A DNA stretch of 64,000 nucleotides from Capsicum annuum (GCF_002878395.1 NC_061119.1:15100578-15164577); one strand, 5' to 3'. Numbered from the stretch's first letter, positions 20,083 to 32,450 are shown. Made by a program: numbers and translations. The notes: generated from the sequence alone by a model not told the origin.

Positions 20083-21572
20083 AGTAATAACAGATTGAAG
20101 AAATACTAAACTGTGCGAATTATTTATTATATACTAATGCCATTGTTGATTTCTACACATGATAGATAGATCATCATTTTTTTGAGAAGTCGATAATTTG
20201 TGGGATTATAACCAACTATTTGAAGATATAGACAAGTTAGAATAATGAACAAAAAATAGAAATTAAATTAAGTAAAATTAAAGTATAAAAATTAACACCT
20301 TTCAAACATTGTAAAACAATTTAGATACATTAATTGCGATACCAAATCACTTTTGAACATAATCAAATGATATTTAAGGCATGCTATAGTCGTAAATCTG
20401 TGAGATGAAACTAAAAAAAAAGAAATAAAATAAAATAAAATATATAAGCACTATCAAAACAATGCAAAACAACTAGATATCATCAAATGAGATTAGACGC
20501 ATCTAATGAGCATAAGTAAGAGTGATTATTGTGACTTGTGGGTGCATGGGACAAGTAGTGTTTGAGAACAAGTAATTCTTCTCAATGCAGACATTTGTTT
20601 TGAGCAATTGGTTGTTACTACCATCACTCTTCCTTATACTCATTTGATCGAGTGTTCAATTATTTTGTACTCTCATATGATGATATTTAGTCATTTTTCA
20701 TTGCTTTAATGATGTTTAGTTATTTTAATTTATTTTATTTTATTTCTCCATTTTTAGTCTCGTCTTACTTGTCAATAGAATTAGATGATTGATGCTAGAC
20801 CTATAAAGATATCGTGCATATATTATATATACATGTATGTATATATACTAGATTAAATTAACAGTTATGTATCGACCAATTGAGTCTAGTGGAAAGTAAG
20901 ACGAGACTAAAAAAGGGAGAAATAAAATACAATAAATTAACATTATTCAAGCAATGAAAAATGACTAAATATCACCATACGAGAGTACAAAATAATTGAA
21001 CACTAGATCAAATGAGTATAAAAAAGAGAAATGATAGTAACAATCAATTACTCATAACAAACCTCTGCATTGAGAAGGACTACTTATTCTCAAACACTAT
21101 TTGTCCCATGAACACCCACAAGTCATAACCATCACTCTTTTTAATACTCATTAGACATGTATAATCTCATTTGATGATATCTAGTTGTTTTGTATTGCTT
21201 GAATGAAGTTTATTTATTTTATTTTATTTCTTCCCTTTTTAGTCTCATCTCACTGATTTAAGACTATAGCATGTCTTAAATATCACTTGATCATGTTCAA
21301 AAGTGATTTGGTGTCACAATTGATATATCTAAATTGTTTTACAATGTTTGAAAGGTGTTAATTATCATATTTTAATTTAATTTAATTTTTCTCTTTTTTT
21401 TGTCATTATTTTAACTTGTCCATATATTCAGATAGTTGATCCTAGACCTATGAATAGGTGAATAATCGACTTTTCAAAAAATTGATAATCTATCTATCAT
21501 GTGTAGAAATCAATAACGGTGTCAGTATATAATAAATAATTTGCATAGTTTAGTATTTCTTCAATCTTTTTT
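20083..21572. repeat. Large nested palindrome, arms about 730-750 bp
   Basis: The left arm (20083-about 20834) and right arm (about 20840-21572) are inverted copies with high similarity. Examples are TAGTATTTCTTCAATC at the outer right end against GATTGAAGAAATACTA at the outer left, and ATCTATCTATCATGTGTAG near both ends. The centre is a TATATATACATGTATGTATA stretch. Inside each arm a shorter inversion repeats the theme (CATCAAATGAGATTA versus CTCATATGATGATA with flanking AAATAAAATAAAAT), so a sub-unit appears four times in alternating orientation. No coding sequence. It resembles a fold-back transposon or a MITE cluster. Confidence 0.8.
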
Positions 21573-21989
21573 TACTTCGTCAATTTTCAGAAGCTTCAAT
21601 TATGTCTTGTTTGAAATTACAACTCTTTCAGGCATACAATGATAGATTCTATAGTAAATCTTGATAATCGATTATTGAAGACGTAAATATTCTTTAGACC
21701 TTTTCCAACGGTCACTTTTTTGGTAACCGTACTATATAAATGACATGACTTTTTTGAGCTCCTCCATGTTCATTTATTCATCCTTTTCTCATTTTGATTC
21801 AACAATATCAATGTCTCTCTTTCTTATTTGAAACACTCTTTAGCTTGTTCCAGAGCTTTAATTCGTTGCATAATTTCGGTGGTCGTTGGAAAAATGATAT
21901 CAAGTACTGTATGGAAATCAGGTAAGAATAAAATGACTCCAGTGTATTAAGTCTAGGATCATAAATGAACTTGTTCTCATTGTCCAGAT
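21573..21989 (+). other. Second copy of a Mutator leader-like region
   Basis: About 21800-21980 resembles 6030-6190 in the same orientation (GGTGGTCGTTGGAAAAATG versus GATGGTCGTCGAAAAAGG; both contain ATTAAGTCTAGG followed by ATAAA). No transposase frame follows. It may be the start of another MULE fragment. Confidence 0.35.
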
Positions 21990-22760
21990 TCTGGCACACT
22001 AACCGATGAAATTCAAAATTTTTTTACCATACAATCAGCAAGGACAGTTATAATCCATCAACGATCAAACAAATATCAACTTAAAAGCATAGATTTTCAG
22101 TAAAATTAAGTTTCATTTTTTAAAAAGATTTCAGTTTTTTCTATCTAAACCAAACAAATACCTAATCAACCGAATGGTCTATTAACAGAACAACATTCGA
22201 ATTTCTTGACATCTTAACTGATTAAATTCATGAAAAGATTTCACCATGTAATCAACAAGGACAATCATAATCCATCAACAATCAAAAACTATCAACTTAA
22301 AAATATAGATTTTCAATAAAATCAATTTTCATTTTTTTTTAAAAGATATGAGTTTTTTTTCATCCAAAGCAAACAAATACCTAATCAACCGAACGGTCTA
22401 CTAACAGAACAACATTCAAATTTCTTGGCACATTAGCTAATTAAATTCACAAAATATTTTTACCATGCAATCGGCAAGGACAACCATAATCTATCAACAA
22501 TCAAAATATCAACTTAAAAATATAGATTTTCAGTAAATTCAAGTTTCATTTTTTTTAAAAATTTCAGTTTTTTTCATCCAAACCAAACAAATACCTAATC
22601 AACCGAACGATCTATTAACAGAATAACATTCGAATTTCTTGGAACATTAGCTGACTAAATTCATAAAAAAATTTCACCATGCAATCGTCAAGAATAATCA
22701 TAACTCATCAATAATCAAACAATTACCAACTTAAAAACAAAAGAAAAATCAATAAAATCA
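21990..22760. repeat. Tandem array of a 216-bp unit, about 3.5 copies
   Basis: Units begin near 22001, 22216, 22435 and 22650, giving periods of 215, 219 and 215. Shared strings are TAAATTCA, TTTCACCATG, AATCAACAAGGACA, CCTAATCAACCGAA and ATTCGAATTTCTTG. The last copy is incomplete. There is no coding potential. Confidence 0.85.
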
Positions 22761-23169
22761 ATCCCTTTTTTTCAAAAAAAATAAAAATAAAAAATTCCCC
22801 CAAATCAATTCAATTACCACAAACTAAAATCGAAAAAAGTAAAAAAAAACCATCAATATGGAGCACAAATTACTCGGGAGATGAAGAAAAATTATTTAAA
22901 GTGGAAGATGAAAGACCTTAGAGCTTTAGAGAAGATAAAAAAGGAAAATAAAAGTTGGGGGAAGAGGAAAGAGAAGTGACTATGGATTTGTGAGTGGGAG
23001 TGAGGAGAGAAAAAAGTTTTTGGTATTTAATAGAAAAATGAGGTTAAAAAAATATTTAATAAATACATAAGGGTGGCAAAATTTTTTTCTTTTTAACACT
23101 TTAACCCATACCCCACAAAACCCTAAAAAATTAAGTTAAACCAAAAAGGGTGTCTATTTTCTAAAATAA
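22761..23169. other. Purine-rich non-coding stretch
   Basis: A- and G-rich sequence (GAAGAGGAAAGAGAAGTG type) followed by an AT-rich end just before the second copy of the 575-bp direct repeat. I see no gene or recognisable element end. Confidence 0.4.
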
Positions 23170-23750
23170 GCTTTTGGTCGAGCATACTTTTGAAAAATCA
23201 ACCCCTTCCAATTGACCCTTGGAAGATCTCCTAATAGTTATAAATATATGCTCCTAATTAACCAGGCTTTGGCTAGGATGATGTACGATGTTTACTTGTT
23301 CCACTACAATCCAAGCTCCCATAAGTGCTCTTTCTCACCATCCAACATGCTTGTTCTGGTGTCGCTACACTAGACATAGCTCGATTCTTGATTTAGAATG
23401 CATGAATTCATTTGATCCAAAATCTATCCTGTTTGTTTGTAAGATCCCAGCAGAGCTTGGCTATAGCAGCCTGATTCCATAGATGCAAGTTAGGAAGATT
23501 ATGCCCCCCTGCTGATTTAGGACAACAAACGTTATCCCATTCCACCAAAGCTCTCTTGGCAATCACATTTATGCCAGACCACACATAGCTACGACAGTTA
23601 TATTCTAGCGTTTGTATCACTTTTGAAGGGAGTAGAAATAGTTGAGCCCAGTAGGCATGTATACCAAATAGAACACTTTGGACTAATGATGTGCTATTGT
23701 TTCATAGCACTTTTGATGCTTAAAACGATGAAAATATGCAAGTTACTTAG
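23170..23750. repeat. Copy B of the 575-bp direct repeat (LINE fragment plus LTR start)
   Basis: It matches 5005-5580 in the same orientation. On the minus strand, 23620-23408 encodes the same 70-residue LINE frame with CCPKSAGGHNLPN, with a few changes. At its left edge it begins abruptly inside the LINE (the LINE 3' end is absent). At its right edge it continues without a break into the LTR-like sequence. Confidence 0.85.
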
Positions 23751-25032
23751 GTCTTTTTGTTAGATATGATGTGCTTTTTATGTGTTTTGCAGGAAATTAG
23801 GTTTTGGAGTTAATCTGGAGAAAAAAAAGTGAAAGTTGAAGTTTTGAAGCATCTATGTAGGCTACGACCCATATGTACTACTTACTGGGTGTAGGTGCCA
23901 GAGTATTTGTCAGAGAAGCTGAGAAATAGATAATCAGAAGCTGAAAAATGGATCCTGCTACCTACGGAGGGCACCTATGGCCTATAGGTGTCAGAATATG
24001 TCTAAAAAAAGTCCAAGTTTAGAGAGATACTATAGTATTTTTAGCCCTGGCACCTATGTGAGACCACCTATGGTCCGTAGGAGCCACCTACGAACAATGG
24101 GTTCCACCTACGACCCGTGGGTGGCCCAGTAAGTGGCCGCCGACTTTAATTTTCTTCATTATTTTAGATTGGTTTCCTAGTATTTTCATGAACTCTGTAA
24201 ATACTCTTTTGACATTTTTTATTTAGGTGATGCACTCTTGATACTTACTAACATATATTTGATTTCAGGATTCCACTTTGATCTTGGGATTATTTTGTTC
24301 TTGAATTTGGTTGATTATTCAATTCAGGACTTTGGGTTTTATTCATTAATAATTCTCTTGTGAGAAAAATGATTCCCCTCCAAAAATTTATTTTGAACTG
24401 TGCGATGTGTGTATATGTGTAACAATTGTGAATCTCGTTATGGCATTAGGATTAGGGACATGATAATCATAGCTAACAATTACATGAACCGGATAGGTAG
24501 TAGCTTGTGATGCAACCTTGTGCTAGGTGTTTGTGAGACACTACTTTGTTTTCTTTGTGTATTGAATTCAGAACTTGCTCGGTTAGTAAAGGATCACAGG
24601 TCATTTTTGATATTAGTCCATGTTTTAGCCTAAATGACCTTTCAAAAGTTAATAAGTATCCCTTGATCCCTATTTTGAGCATGTATAGCCTATTTTTCTT
24701 GTTACACCTTTCTCTTTTTGTTATAATGAACCTGTTTTGACCCCGGTCCTCCTTGGATATTGTGTACCTCAACTCAAAAAAATCGCCTAAGTTGAGGGTA
24801 ACTATCATACGGGTGCGTAATTTGAAGTGGGTATGAAGCAGGATAAAATAAGAGAAAAGAAATTAGGGCTGAGTATGGTAGAAAAAAAAGAAAATAAAAC
24901 TTTGAAATAGAAAGAAAAAGACAAAAAAAGAATAAAAGAAACTACATCCAACCGGAATGTGTAATAAAAGAATAAAAGAGGAGAAATAAGGTGGACTAAA
25001 AGAAATTGGTTGATAAGTGGACCCTGAAAGTA
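23690..25032 (+). mobile_element. LTR-like sequence of an unidentified retrotransposon
   Basis: It follows the LINE fragment and has repeated motifs of the type CACCTATGGTCCGTAGG and CACCTACGACCCGTGG near 23940-24130. This resembles LTRs of Solanaceae gypsy (Tat-like) elements as I remember them. No matching second LTR, primer site or coding region was found in the window. Gypsy A interrupts it at 25033. Short open frames on the minus strand at 24473-25104 come from A-rich sequence and are not supported. Confidence 0.4.
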
Positions 25033-27356
25033 TGTGAAACATCCTGGGTTTTGATCCTTAGAAAATTTCCTAGAATTCTGTTCTCCAAACCTAATACAAC
25101 TCATGGGTACGAGCCGTATGTTGGGTACGAGTGGTATGGTCCTGTCATATGCTGATCAGTGTTAGTTGATAGGATAGTTTTGGTCATTGTAATGGGTACG
25201 AATTAGGGGTATGAGTCGTAGGAATTGGTATGAGTCATATCAAGGACTCATATGGTGAGCAGTGTTTGATCCTCCTGGTATTTCATTCTGCTAGGGATAT
25301 GGGTTATGAGTACGGATCATATGTTGTGGTCATGACTTGGTTGGATAAGTCATATAATGTACTATGTCTGATCAAAGGTTGAGCCTTGGATACGAGTGGT
25401 GGAGACCAATCGTATAGGAGGGTACGACTGATATAAGTCAGTCGTATCCCTGTGATGAAATTTTGTACAACTTAAGTGGGGGTATTCTGGACATTTTCCT
25501 ACTTATCCTAACTAGGACCCATGACTTCTAATACACTTAGGAGGTTATTTACCATATTATTCTATTCATTAACCCTTATAAACCATTCCAAAACACTCCA
25601 TTATTCTCTCAAGAGATTTTGGGGCAAGAAGGCTAGGGTTTTATCTTGAGGATTGCTTAGGGCTTGTATTGGTGATTTCTTTCCATCAGTTCTTCGGTAT
25701 AAGTCATGATTCTCTTCCGACATTGTAATTTCAACTAAAGGCATGGTCTATATGATTTATTTTATGGTTTTACTATTCCATGATTATTGGTTTTAACTAT
25801 TATTTGGGGGTTTTGATATTGAATGCTTGGTTATGGTTTCCTATGATTTACTTATGCTTTTATATGCATTAACAATAGATTTAGACAACTGAATTGTATC
25901 GTAATGGTTTAATGGTCTTTGGAATTGGCTTTGGTTACATTATGCCCCCAAGGTGTTTGATAAAATGCTTATAAAGATTTGTTCATTGCATTGACTTCTT
26001 GTAATGGAACTCTTACATGTTTTAAAATTAATAAAGAATTTATACATGGTTTAAATGGTTTAAAAAGGCTAAATGGTTATGTTTTTGGAGAACATGAAAG
26101 TCTCCCAAGTGGATTTAATATGGTAATTGGGAGGGCACCTAAGGTTTTCTTGACCTAAATGGTTTGGCTATGGATATTACTTGCAAGTAAGGGTTGGTAT
26201 GACGATACCACCAATATTATCCTTGGTTAATAAAAAGATAATGGTTTAGTTATTTGGAAATTGGTTTTAATTAGACACTAATGGCGGGGCTAATGGCGGG
26301 GTGTGTAGCAAAGCCGTGGAAGGTGGCGGTCCTGGGGGAAGCAAAACTGGAAACTCATATTTGCCGATATGAGGATTGGTCTTAGTGGACCAAGTTCGTG
26401 TGTCACACTATTTATTAGGGGATTTACTAGTCATCCCATGGGATACTTCCTAGGTCATGCAGCTACAGGCACTGATGCCTTTTTAGCAGGAGGATCTAAA
26501 CCCATATCGCCTGTGGTGGTTTTGAAGGGTCAAGATACATATCCAAATAAAGGTTTTAAAGGCATGCTAAGCCTGGTTCTCTTTCTTGGTACTTATATAT
26601 GTATGGTTGTATGCATTATGAATGGTTTTATTTGGTTTTATAACTGTCATTATTTTATTCTTATCTTGAGATTCATGCTAGTGGTCACTCGCTAACCCTG
26701 TCTACTGGCAGATGTATACCCACACTATGTAGGAACTGACCATTCTACTCTTCCTGTTTAGCATGTTGATTCGGTATCAATATTTAGATTGAAGTGGTGA
26801 GCTTCCAACCTTTTGGAAGGTATTATTTCATGTTATGGATTTCTTTAGACACTTTTCTTTTAATTTGGATATTGGTTTTTGCCATGGTTGGAGGCATGTC
26901 CTAACTGAATTTTTTTACTCTTTTGGATAGAGGCTTTATGGTACTTTTGGGTGTTGATATGGAAACAATCGGTAGAGGTGTCATCCTTAGCATTGGTATT
27001 GATATTGAGGCTGGCATCATCAGACATGATTTCTCACTATTCCATATATTACATTTTGGGATTAATCATATTATGTTTTGGTATTCTCTTTGGTTATGAC
27101 CTAGTTTGTGGCCTATGGTTTGGTTTGGTATGGTTGGGCAGTTGGTGTGGTACGGTTGGACTCGGTTGGGTTGGTCACGATTGTAACTCTATCCCAGAGT
27201 CATAATGAGAACAATAATGCTATCTTATTATATGTTCAAAATTCAGCCCACCTAAGGCTCGATATAGGTGGTTGGGTTGGGTAACAGGGGGAGGTCCCTA
27301 GTCCTTGTTTGACTTGGGATTCCCATTATGACAAAGCCCAGGGTCGAGTCATATCA
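25033..27356 (+). repeat. 5' LTR of gypsy A (about 2.3 kb)
   Basis: It starts TGTGAAACATCCTGGG and ends near GTCATATCA just before the primer site. It is rich in GGGTACGAG/CGTATG motifs. The start is matched at 32451-32556 (ACATCTTAGGTTGCG, CATGGGTACGAGCCGTATG). Open frames at 26369-26695 and 26951-27205 fall inside the LTR and are not genes. Confidence 0.75.
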
Positions 27357-27358
27357 AG

Positions 27359-27376
27359 TTGGTATCAAAGCCTAGG
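27359..27376 (+). other. Primer-binding site of gypsy A (tRNA-Met type)
   Basis: TTGGTATCAAAGCCTAGG lies three bases after the LTR. It differs by one base from TGGTATCAGAGC, the usual site complementary to the 3' end of initiator methionine tRNA in plant LTR elements. Confidence 0.75.
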
Positions 27377-27567
27377 TTCATGGCTAACTAGGAAGTCCAC
27401 AAAGTCGAGTCGAGTAGAATCTTTTTTAGGGGTTTGAAGCGCATCACACTCATAAGAAAGAGGGTGCAAGATATTTAGAAATATTTTACTTTTTTGGAAT
27501 TCTATCTTTAAGCTTGAGTTCTCAATCCTGGAATCTTCTCTAATCCTTATTTGTCTGTCTTCAGATC

Positions 27568-28888
27568 ATGCCTCCTACATTCGAAACATAAGAAAATTCT
27601 TCTATCCCATCTGGGGATAATGTTAAAGAGGTACGTCCTACGTATGGAGTACATCTTCTATCTCATGGTCCTATTCTTAATTGTGATGGAGTTCTTCCTA
27701 TTCTGGCTAGTTCTCATCATGTCCCTCCAGGCAATATGACGAATGCAGAATTTTGTTAGTCTATCCATATTATTTCCGAATTAGTTGTTGCTCAGGCTGA
27801 GCGGGGTACAGCTGGTGCTTTGTCTGCTGAGGAAACAAGGGTTGGTCAATTTATGAAGATGGGTCCTTCAACTTTTACTGGGGTAAAGGTGGAGGAGGAT
27901 TCGTAGGGCTTCTTGGATGAGATGAAAAAAATCTTTTAGGTAATGCAGGCTACTAATGTAGAGGGGGTTAAATTTACAGCTTATTAACTCAAGGATATTT
28001 CTTATCAGTTGTATGGGGAGTGAGATAGAGATAAAGATGATATAGAAAAGGAAGGGTTGTGGGAGGCCTTTTCTAATGCCTTCTTAGATCATTTCTTTCC
28101 TCAAGAGTTGAGGTAAGCTAAGGTGGAAGAGTTTGTGAACCTCTGGCAAGGGAGGATGTCAGTAAAGGAATATGCTTTAAAGTTCCATCTGTTTTTTATC
28201 ATATGCTCCTGATTTGGTTGCTGATATGACGTCAAGAATAAGGAAGTTTGCTTCTAGGTTGAATAGGGATTTGATTTTGGATAGCAAGACTGCCTTGCTG
28301 ATTAATAATATAGATATCTCGAGGTTGACTATTCATATACAGTAGGTTGAGGATGAGAAGAGGAAGCAGATGGAGTTTGGGGATAGGCAGAAAAAGAGGG
28401 ACAGGTTCTCCGATTAGGGAGGTGCTTAGTCTTAGGGTGGTAGAGATGGTGGCAAGTGGCAGAAAAAAAAGTGGGGGATTTCTGGCTCATTTTCTGCTAG
28501 TGCTTCTTACCAGTCGGGAGACATGCGTCATCAAGGTGATAACTCTGAGGCATAGGTTGCCCAATCTCAAGTGAGCGAAGGTCAGTCAGTTTCTTTGTAT
28601 CCTCCTTGTCGATTTTGTGGCCATCCTCATTGGGGTTATTGCAAGAAAAAAAAGGACAAATGCTTCAAGTGTGGCCAGGTAGGCCATCGACTCAGGGATT
28701 ATCCAATCAATAAGGTTGCTACGAGGGTGAATAATATTCCTATGGCTTCATCTTCTATTCCTACACCTGGTGGGGTGGTATCTACTTCTATTACTGCTTT
28801 TGGTTCTAGTATTGGTCAAAATAGGTTGTATGCTTTGGTATCCCTACAGGAATTCGATGCATCACCTGATGTCATTATGGTACGTTAA
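27568..28888 (+). pseudogene. Gypsy A gag polyprotein remnant
   Basis: It starts at ATGCCTCCTACATTC and continues in broken frames. FMKMGPSTFTGVKVEED is followed by stop-interrupted retrotransposon gag sequence (EAFSNAFLDHFFPQELR, VKEYALKFH). The zinc knuckle near 28600-28690 reads CRFCGHPHWGYC then CFKCGQVGHRLRDY. The last cysteine of the CCHC box is a tyrosine, so the nucleic-acid-binding finger would be defective. Gag normally forms the particle that packages the element RNA in the cytoplasm. Several stops and frame changes make it non-functional. Confidence 0.75.
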
Positions 28889-29290
28889 ATCTTTTCTCTC
28901 ATGATGTATATTATTTTCTTAATCTGGGATCCACTCTTCCTTAAGTGATTCCATATGTGGCTGTGTCTTTTGGTATTGATTCGGAAGTTATCTTGGATCC
29001 TTTTTCTATTTCTACCCCAATAAGTGACTCAGTTATTGGTAAAAGGGTCTATAGGGGGTGTGTGGTATCTGTTGGTGATAAGCAGACCTTAGTGAATCTG
29101 TTTGAGTTAGATATGGTAGATTTTGATGTAATTCTAGGTATGGATTGGTTTCATTCTTGTTATGCATCTGTAGATTGTTGGACCCATTGGGTTGTCTTTA
29201 AGTCCCCTGGTGAACCAGTTATAGAATGGGAAGTAGTTCCTTATCTACAAGGGGGAGGTTTATTTCTTATATTAGAGCTCGGAGGTTAAT
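28889..29290 (+). pseudogene. Gypsy A protease remnant
   Basis: An open stretch at 28945-29289 reads DFDVILGMDWFHSCYASVD, the conserved C-terminal part of gypsy retropepsins, preceded by FSISTPISDSVIGKRVYRGC. The catalytic region upstream appears as LGSTLP and a stop. The expected D-[ST/P]-G-A active-site aspartate is not visible, so the enzyme is dead. Confidence 0.7.
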
Positions 29291-31070
29291 CTCTAAGGGT
29301 TGTCTTTATCACTTGGTTCGAGTTAAAGATTCTAATTTGGAAGGTCCCTCTTAGTCTTCTATCACTATAGTTAATGACTTTCCAGAGGTCTTTTCAGATG
29401 ATCTTCCTAGTGTTGATAGAGAAATAGAGTTTGGTATTGATTTGCTTTCGAACACTCATCCAATCTCTATTCTTCCATATAGAATGACTCTAGCCGAGTT
29501 GAAGAAACTCAAGTATCAACTTAAGGATCTTCTGGATAAGGGGTTTATTCATCCTAACATTTCTCTTTGGGGTGCACCGGTATTGTTTGTGCGCAAGAAG
29601 GATGGTTCCCTTCGGATATGCATTGACTATAGACAGTTGGATAAGGTGATGGTTAAGAACAAGTATCCTCTCCCAAGGATAGATAATTTATTTGACCAGT
29701 TGTAAGGCGTCAAGTTCTTCTCTAAGATAGATCTTTGGTCTGGGTACCATCAGCTTAAGATTAGGGAGGTGGATATCCCTAAGATAGATTTTCATACTCG
29801 GTATGGTCATTTTGAGTTTTTGGTGATGTTATTTGGATTGAATAATGCTCCGATAGTATTTATGGACTGGATGAATAGGGTGTTCAGGCAGTATTTGTAT
29901 CTCTTCATCATTGTGTTTATTAAAGACATTTTGGTTTATTCAAAGAGTGAGGTAGATCATGAAAATCACCTCCATGTGGTGTTTTAAACCATAAAGAAAC
30001 AACAGTTGTATGCCAAATTCTCTAAGTGTGAGTTTTGGTTGAACGTTGTGACTTTCTTGGGCCATATTATTTCTAGTGAAGGGATCATAGTGGATCCATA
30101 GAAGGTTGCTGTAGTGAAGACGTGGCCTAGGCCTACGACTCCATCCAATATTTGAAGCTTCTTGGGTTTAGCTGGGTATTATAGGCAGGTTATGGAAAAC
30201 TTTTCTTCGATAGTTGCTCCATTGACTAAGTTGACTCAGAAGAAGGTTAAGTTTTTTTGGTCGGATGCTTGTGAAGGAAGTTTTGAGAAGTTGAAGAATA
30301 AGTTGACTTCAGCTCCAATCTCGACTTTGCTGAAAGACGATGATGGGTTTGTGATTTATAGCGATGCATCTCGGGTAGGGCTTGTTTTTATTTTGATACA
30401 ACATGGGAAGGTGATTGCCTATGCTTCTAGGAAGTTAAAGGTACATAAGAAGAATTATTCTACTCATGATTTGGAGTTGTTGGCAGTTGTGTTTGCTTTA
30501 AAAATATGGTGGCATTATTTGTATGGTGTTCACATGGATATCTTTTTTTATCACTAGAGTCTTCAGTACATGTTCACTCAGAAAGAGCTTAATCTCAGGA
30601 AGAAAAGACGGCTTGAGCTTCTCAAGGATTATGATATGAGTCTTCACTACCACCCAGGTAAGGATAATATGATTGCTAATGCTCTTAGCAGGTTATTCAT
30701 GGGAAGTTTGGCTCATGTGGAGGAAGGCAAGATGGAATTGGTGAAGGATATTCACCGCTTGGCTAATCCTGGAGTTCGTCTCTTAGACTCTAAGGATTGT
30801 GGTGTAATGGTACAAGAAGTGGTTCGATCGTCTCTTGGTATGGATATTAAATATAAGCAAGTGCTGGATCTTGTCTTGATGAGAATCAAGGGTGATGTTG
30901 GTGGGCAAAAGGTAATGGTGGTTGAGATCAGTGGTGATGGTACTTTACGGTACCAAGGAAGGTTGTATGTTTCTGATGTCGACGGGCTGCGGCAAAGGGT
31001 GTTGGCTGAGGAGCATAAATCATACTATGTTGTTCATTCCAGCTCGACTAAGGTGTATCGTGATCTCTAG
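29291..31070 (+). pseudogene. Gypsy A reverse transcriptase and RNase H remnant
   Basis: Recognisable RT blocks in order: [54 protein letters not shown] (motif A aspartate present), [15 protein letters not shown], then [10 protein letters not shown]. In motif C the normal pair of aspartates (IDD) reads IKD, losing a catalytic residue. Connection and RNase H follow: [48 protein letters not shown] and [11 protein letters not shown]. In-frame stops lie near 29703, 29986, 30100, 30153 and 30555. Polymerisation would be impossible. Confidence 0.85.
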
Positions 31071-32310
31071 GAGATCTATTGGTGAAATGTCATGAAGAGA
31101 GATGTGGCAGATTTTGTGGCTAAGTGTATAGTATGTCAACAGGTTAAGGTCAAGCACATGAGGCCAGGAGGGTTGTATCAAGAAATTAATTTGCACGAAT
31201 AGAAGTGGGAAGTGATTAATATGGACTTTGTTAATGGTCTTCCTCAGTCTCGGAATCAGTATGATTTGATTTGGGACATTGTGGATAGGATGAACAAGTC
31301 TTAGCATTTCTTGCCAGTATGGACTACCTTTTTGATGGAGGATTTTGCGAGGTTGTATCTTCAGAAAATTGTGAAGCTGCATGGGGTGCCTGTTTTAATT
31401 ATCTGTGATCATGGTACGCAGTTTACGTCTTATTTTTAGTGGTTTTTCCAGAAAGGGTTGGGTACTAAGGTTAATCTGAGTACTTCTTTTCATCCACAGT
31501 TGGATAGGCAAGCAGAGAGAACTATTCAGACATTGGAGGATATGCTTCGGGCCTGTGTGATTGACTATGGTGGCAATTGGGTTGAGCATCTACCTTTGGA
31601 GGAGTTTTCTTACAATAATAGCTATCATTCAAGTATTGGTATGTCTCTTTTTGAGGCATTGTATGGTAGGAGGTGTAGATCTCCTATTGAGTGGTTTGAA
31701 TTTGAGGAGGCGAACATGTTTGATCCAAATTTGGTCTATCAGGAGAAGGAGAAGGTCAAGGTGATTCGGGATAGGCTTAAAGCTACCCAAAGTCGCTAAA
31801 AGTGTTATACGGATGTTAGTCATAGAGACTTAGAGTTTGAGATCGGGGATAGGGTGTTCCTCAAGGTGCCTCTAATAAAGGGAGTGGTGCGGTTTGGAAA
31901 AAAAGGAAAACTCAATCCTAGGTTCATTAGTCTAATGTGATTTTGCAAAGAGTTGGTAGTGTTGGTTATGAGTTGGAGTTTCCATCTAGTAAGATTTAGT
32001 TCATCCAGTCTTTCATGTTTCTATGTTGAGGAAGTGTCTTTGTGATCCTTCTTCGGTCGTTCTATTGGAAGAATTGAGTATTTCAGATTCTCTATCTTAT
32101 GAAGAGGTCCCAGTTGAGATATTAGATAGGCAATTTTGTTAGTTGTGGACCAAGGATGTGGCTTCGATTAAGGTTCTATGTTGGAACCATAAGGTGGAAG
32201 AAGCTACTTGGGAAGCGAAAGAGGACATGAAGTCCAAGCATCTATATTTGTTTCTTGCTCCTAGGATTCGTACGGAAGGTATGTGTCTTCAACATATTTT
32301 TATTTTCTGA
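31071..32310 (+). pseudogene. Gypsy A integrase remnant with C-terminal tail
   Basis: The remnant runs from the zinc-binding region (KCIVCQQVKVKHMRPGG) into the catalytic core: MDFVNGLPQ (first Asp), CDHGTQFTS (second Asp) and [13 protein letters not shown] (Glu), so all three catalytic acids are retained. [20 protein letters not shown] and YGRRCRSPI follow, then the GDRVFLKV motif. A tail with LSYEEVPVEILDRQ and WNHKVEEATWEAKEDM corresponds to the C-terminal (chromodomain-type) region. Stops occur near 31068, 31200, 31303, 31437 and 31797. It is broken by stops rather than by loss of active-site residues. Confidence 0.8.
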
Positions 32311-32450
32311 GTTTGTTAAAGTAAAGATTTACATGTTTGACTCTTGTTTTCAAACTTTATAAAAGGGATGTTTGATAATGCAAATGACTCTGTGAGTGGT
32401 TACCTCCACCTTGCCCGTCATTCGGGAATGAATGTTCCTAGTGGGGGAGA

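Noticed and set aside
5581..23169. Terminal inverted repeats for the whole 17.6-kb block
   Set aside because: Only short matches such as AATAGACAC appear at both ends; not enough for a Mutator-type terminus by eye.
24473..25104. Minus-strand open frames near 24.5-25.1 kb
   Set aside because: A- and AG-rich composition on the plus strand gives phenylalanine/leucine-rich minus frames; no domain recognised.
26369..27205. Two plus-strand open frames of 84 and 108 residues
   Set aside because: They lie inside the 5' LTR of gypsy A before the primer site and have no recognisable domain.
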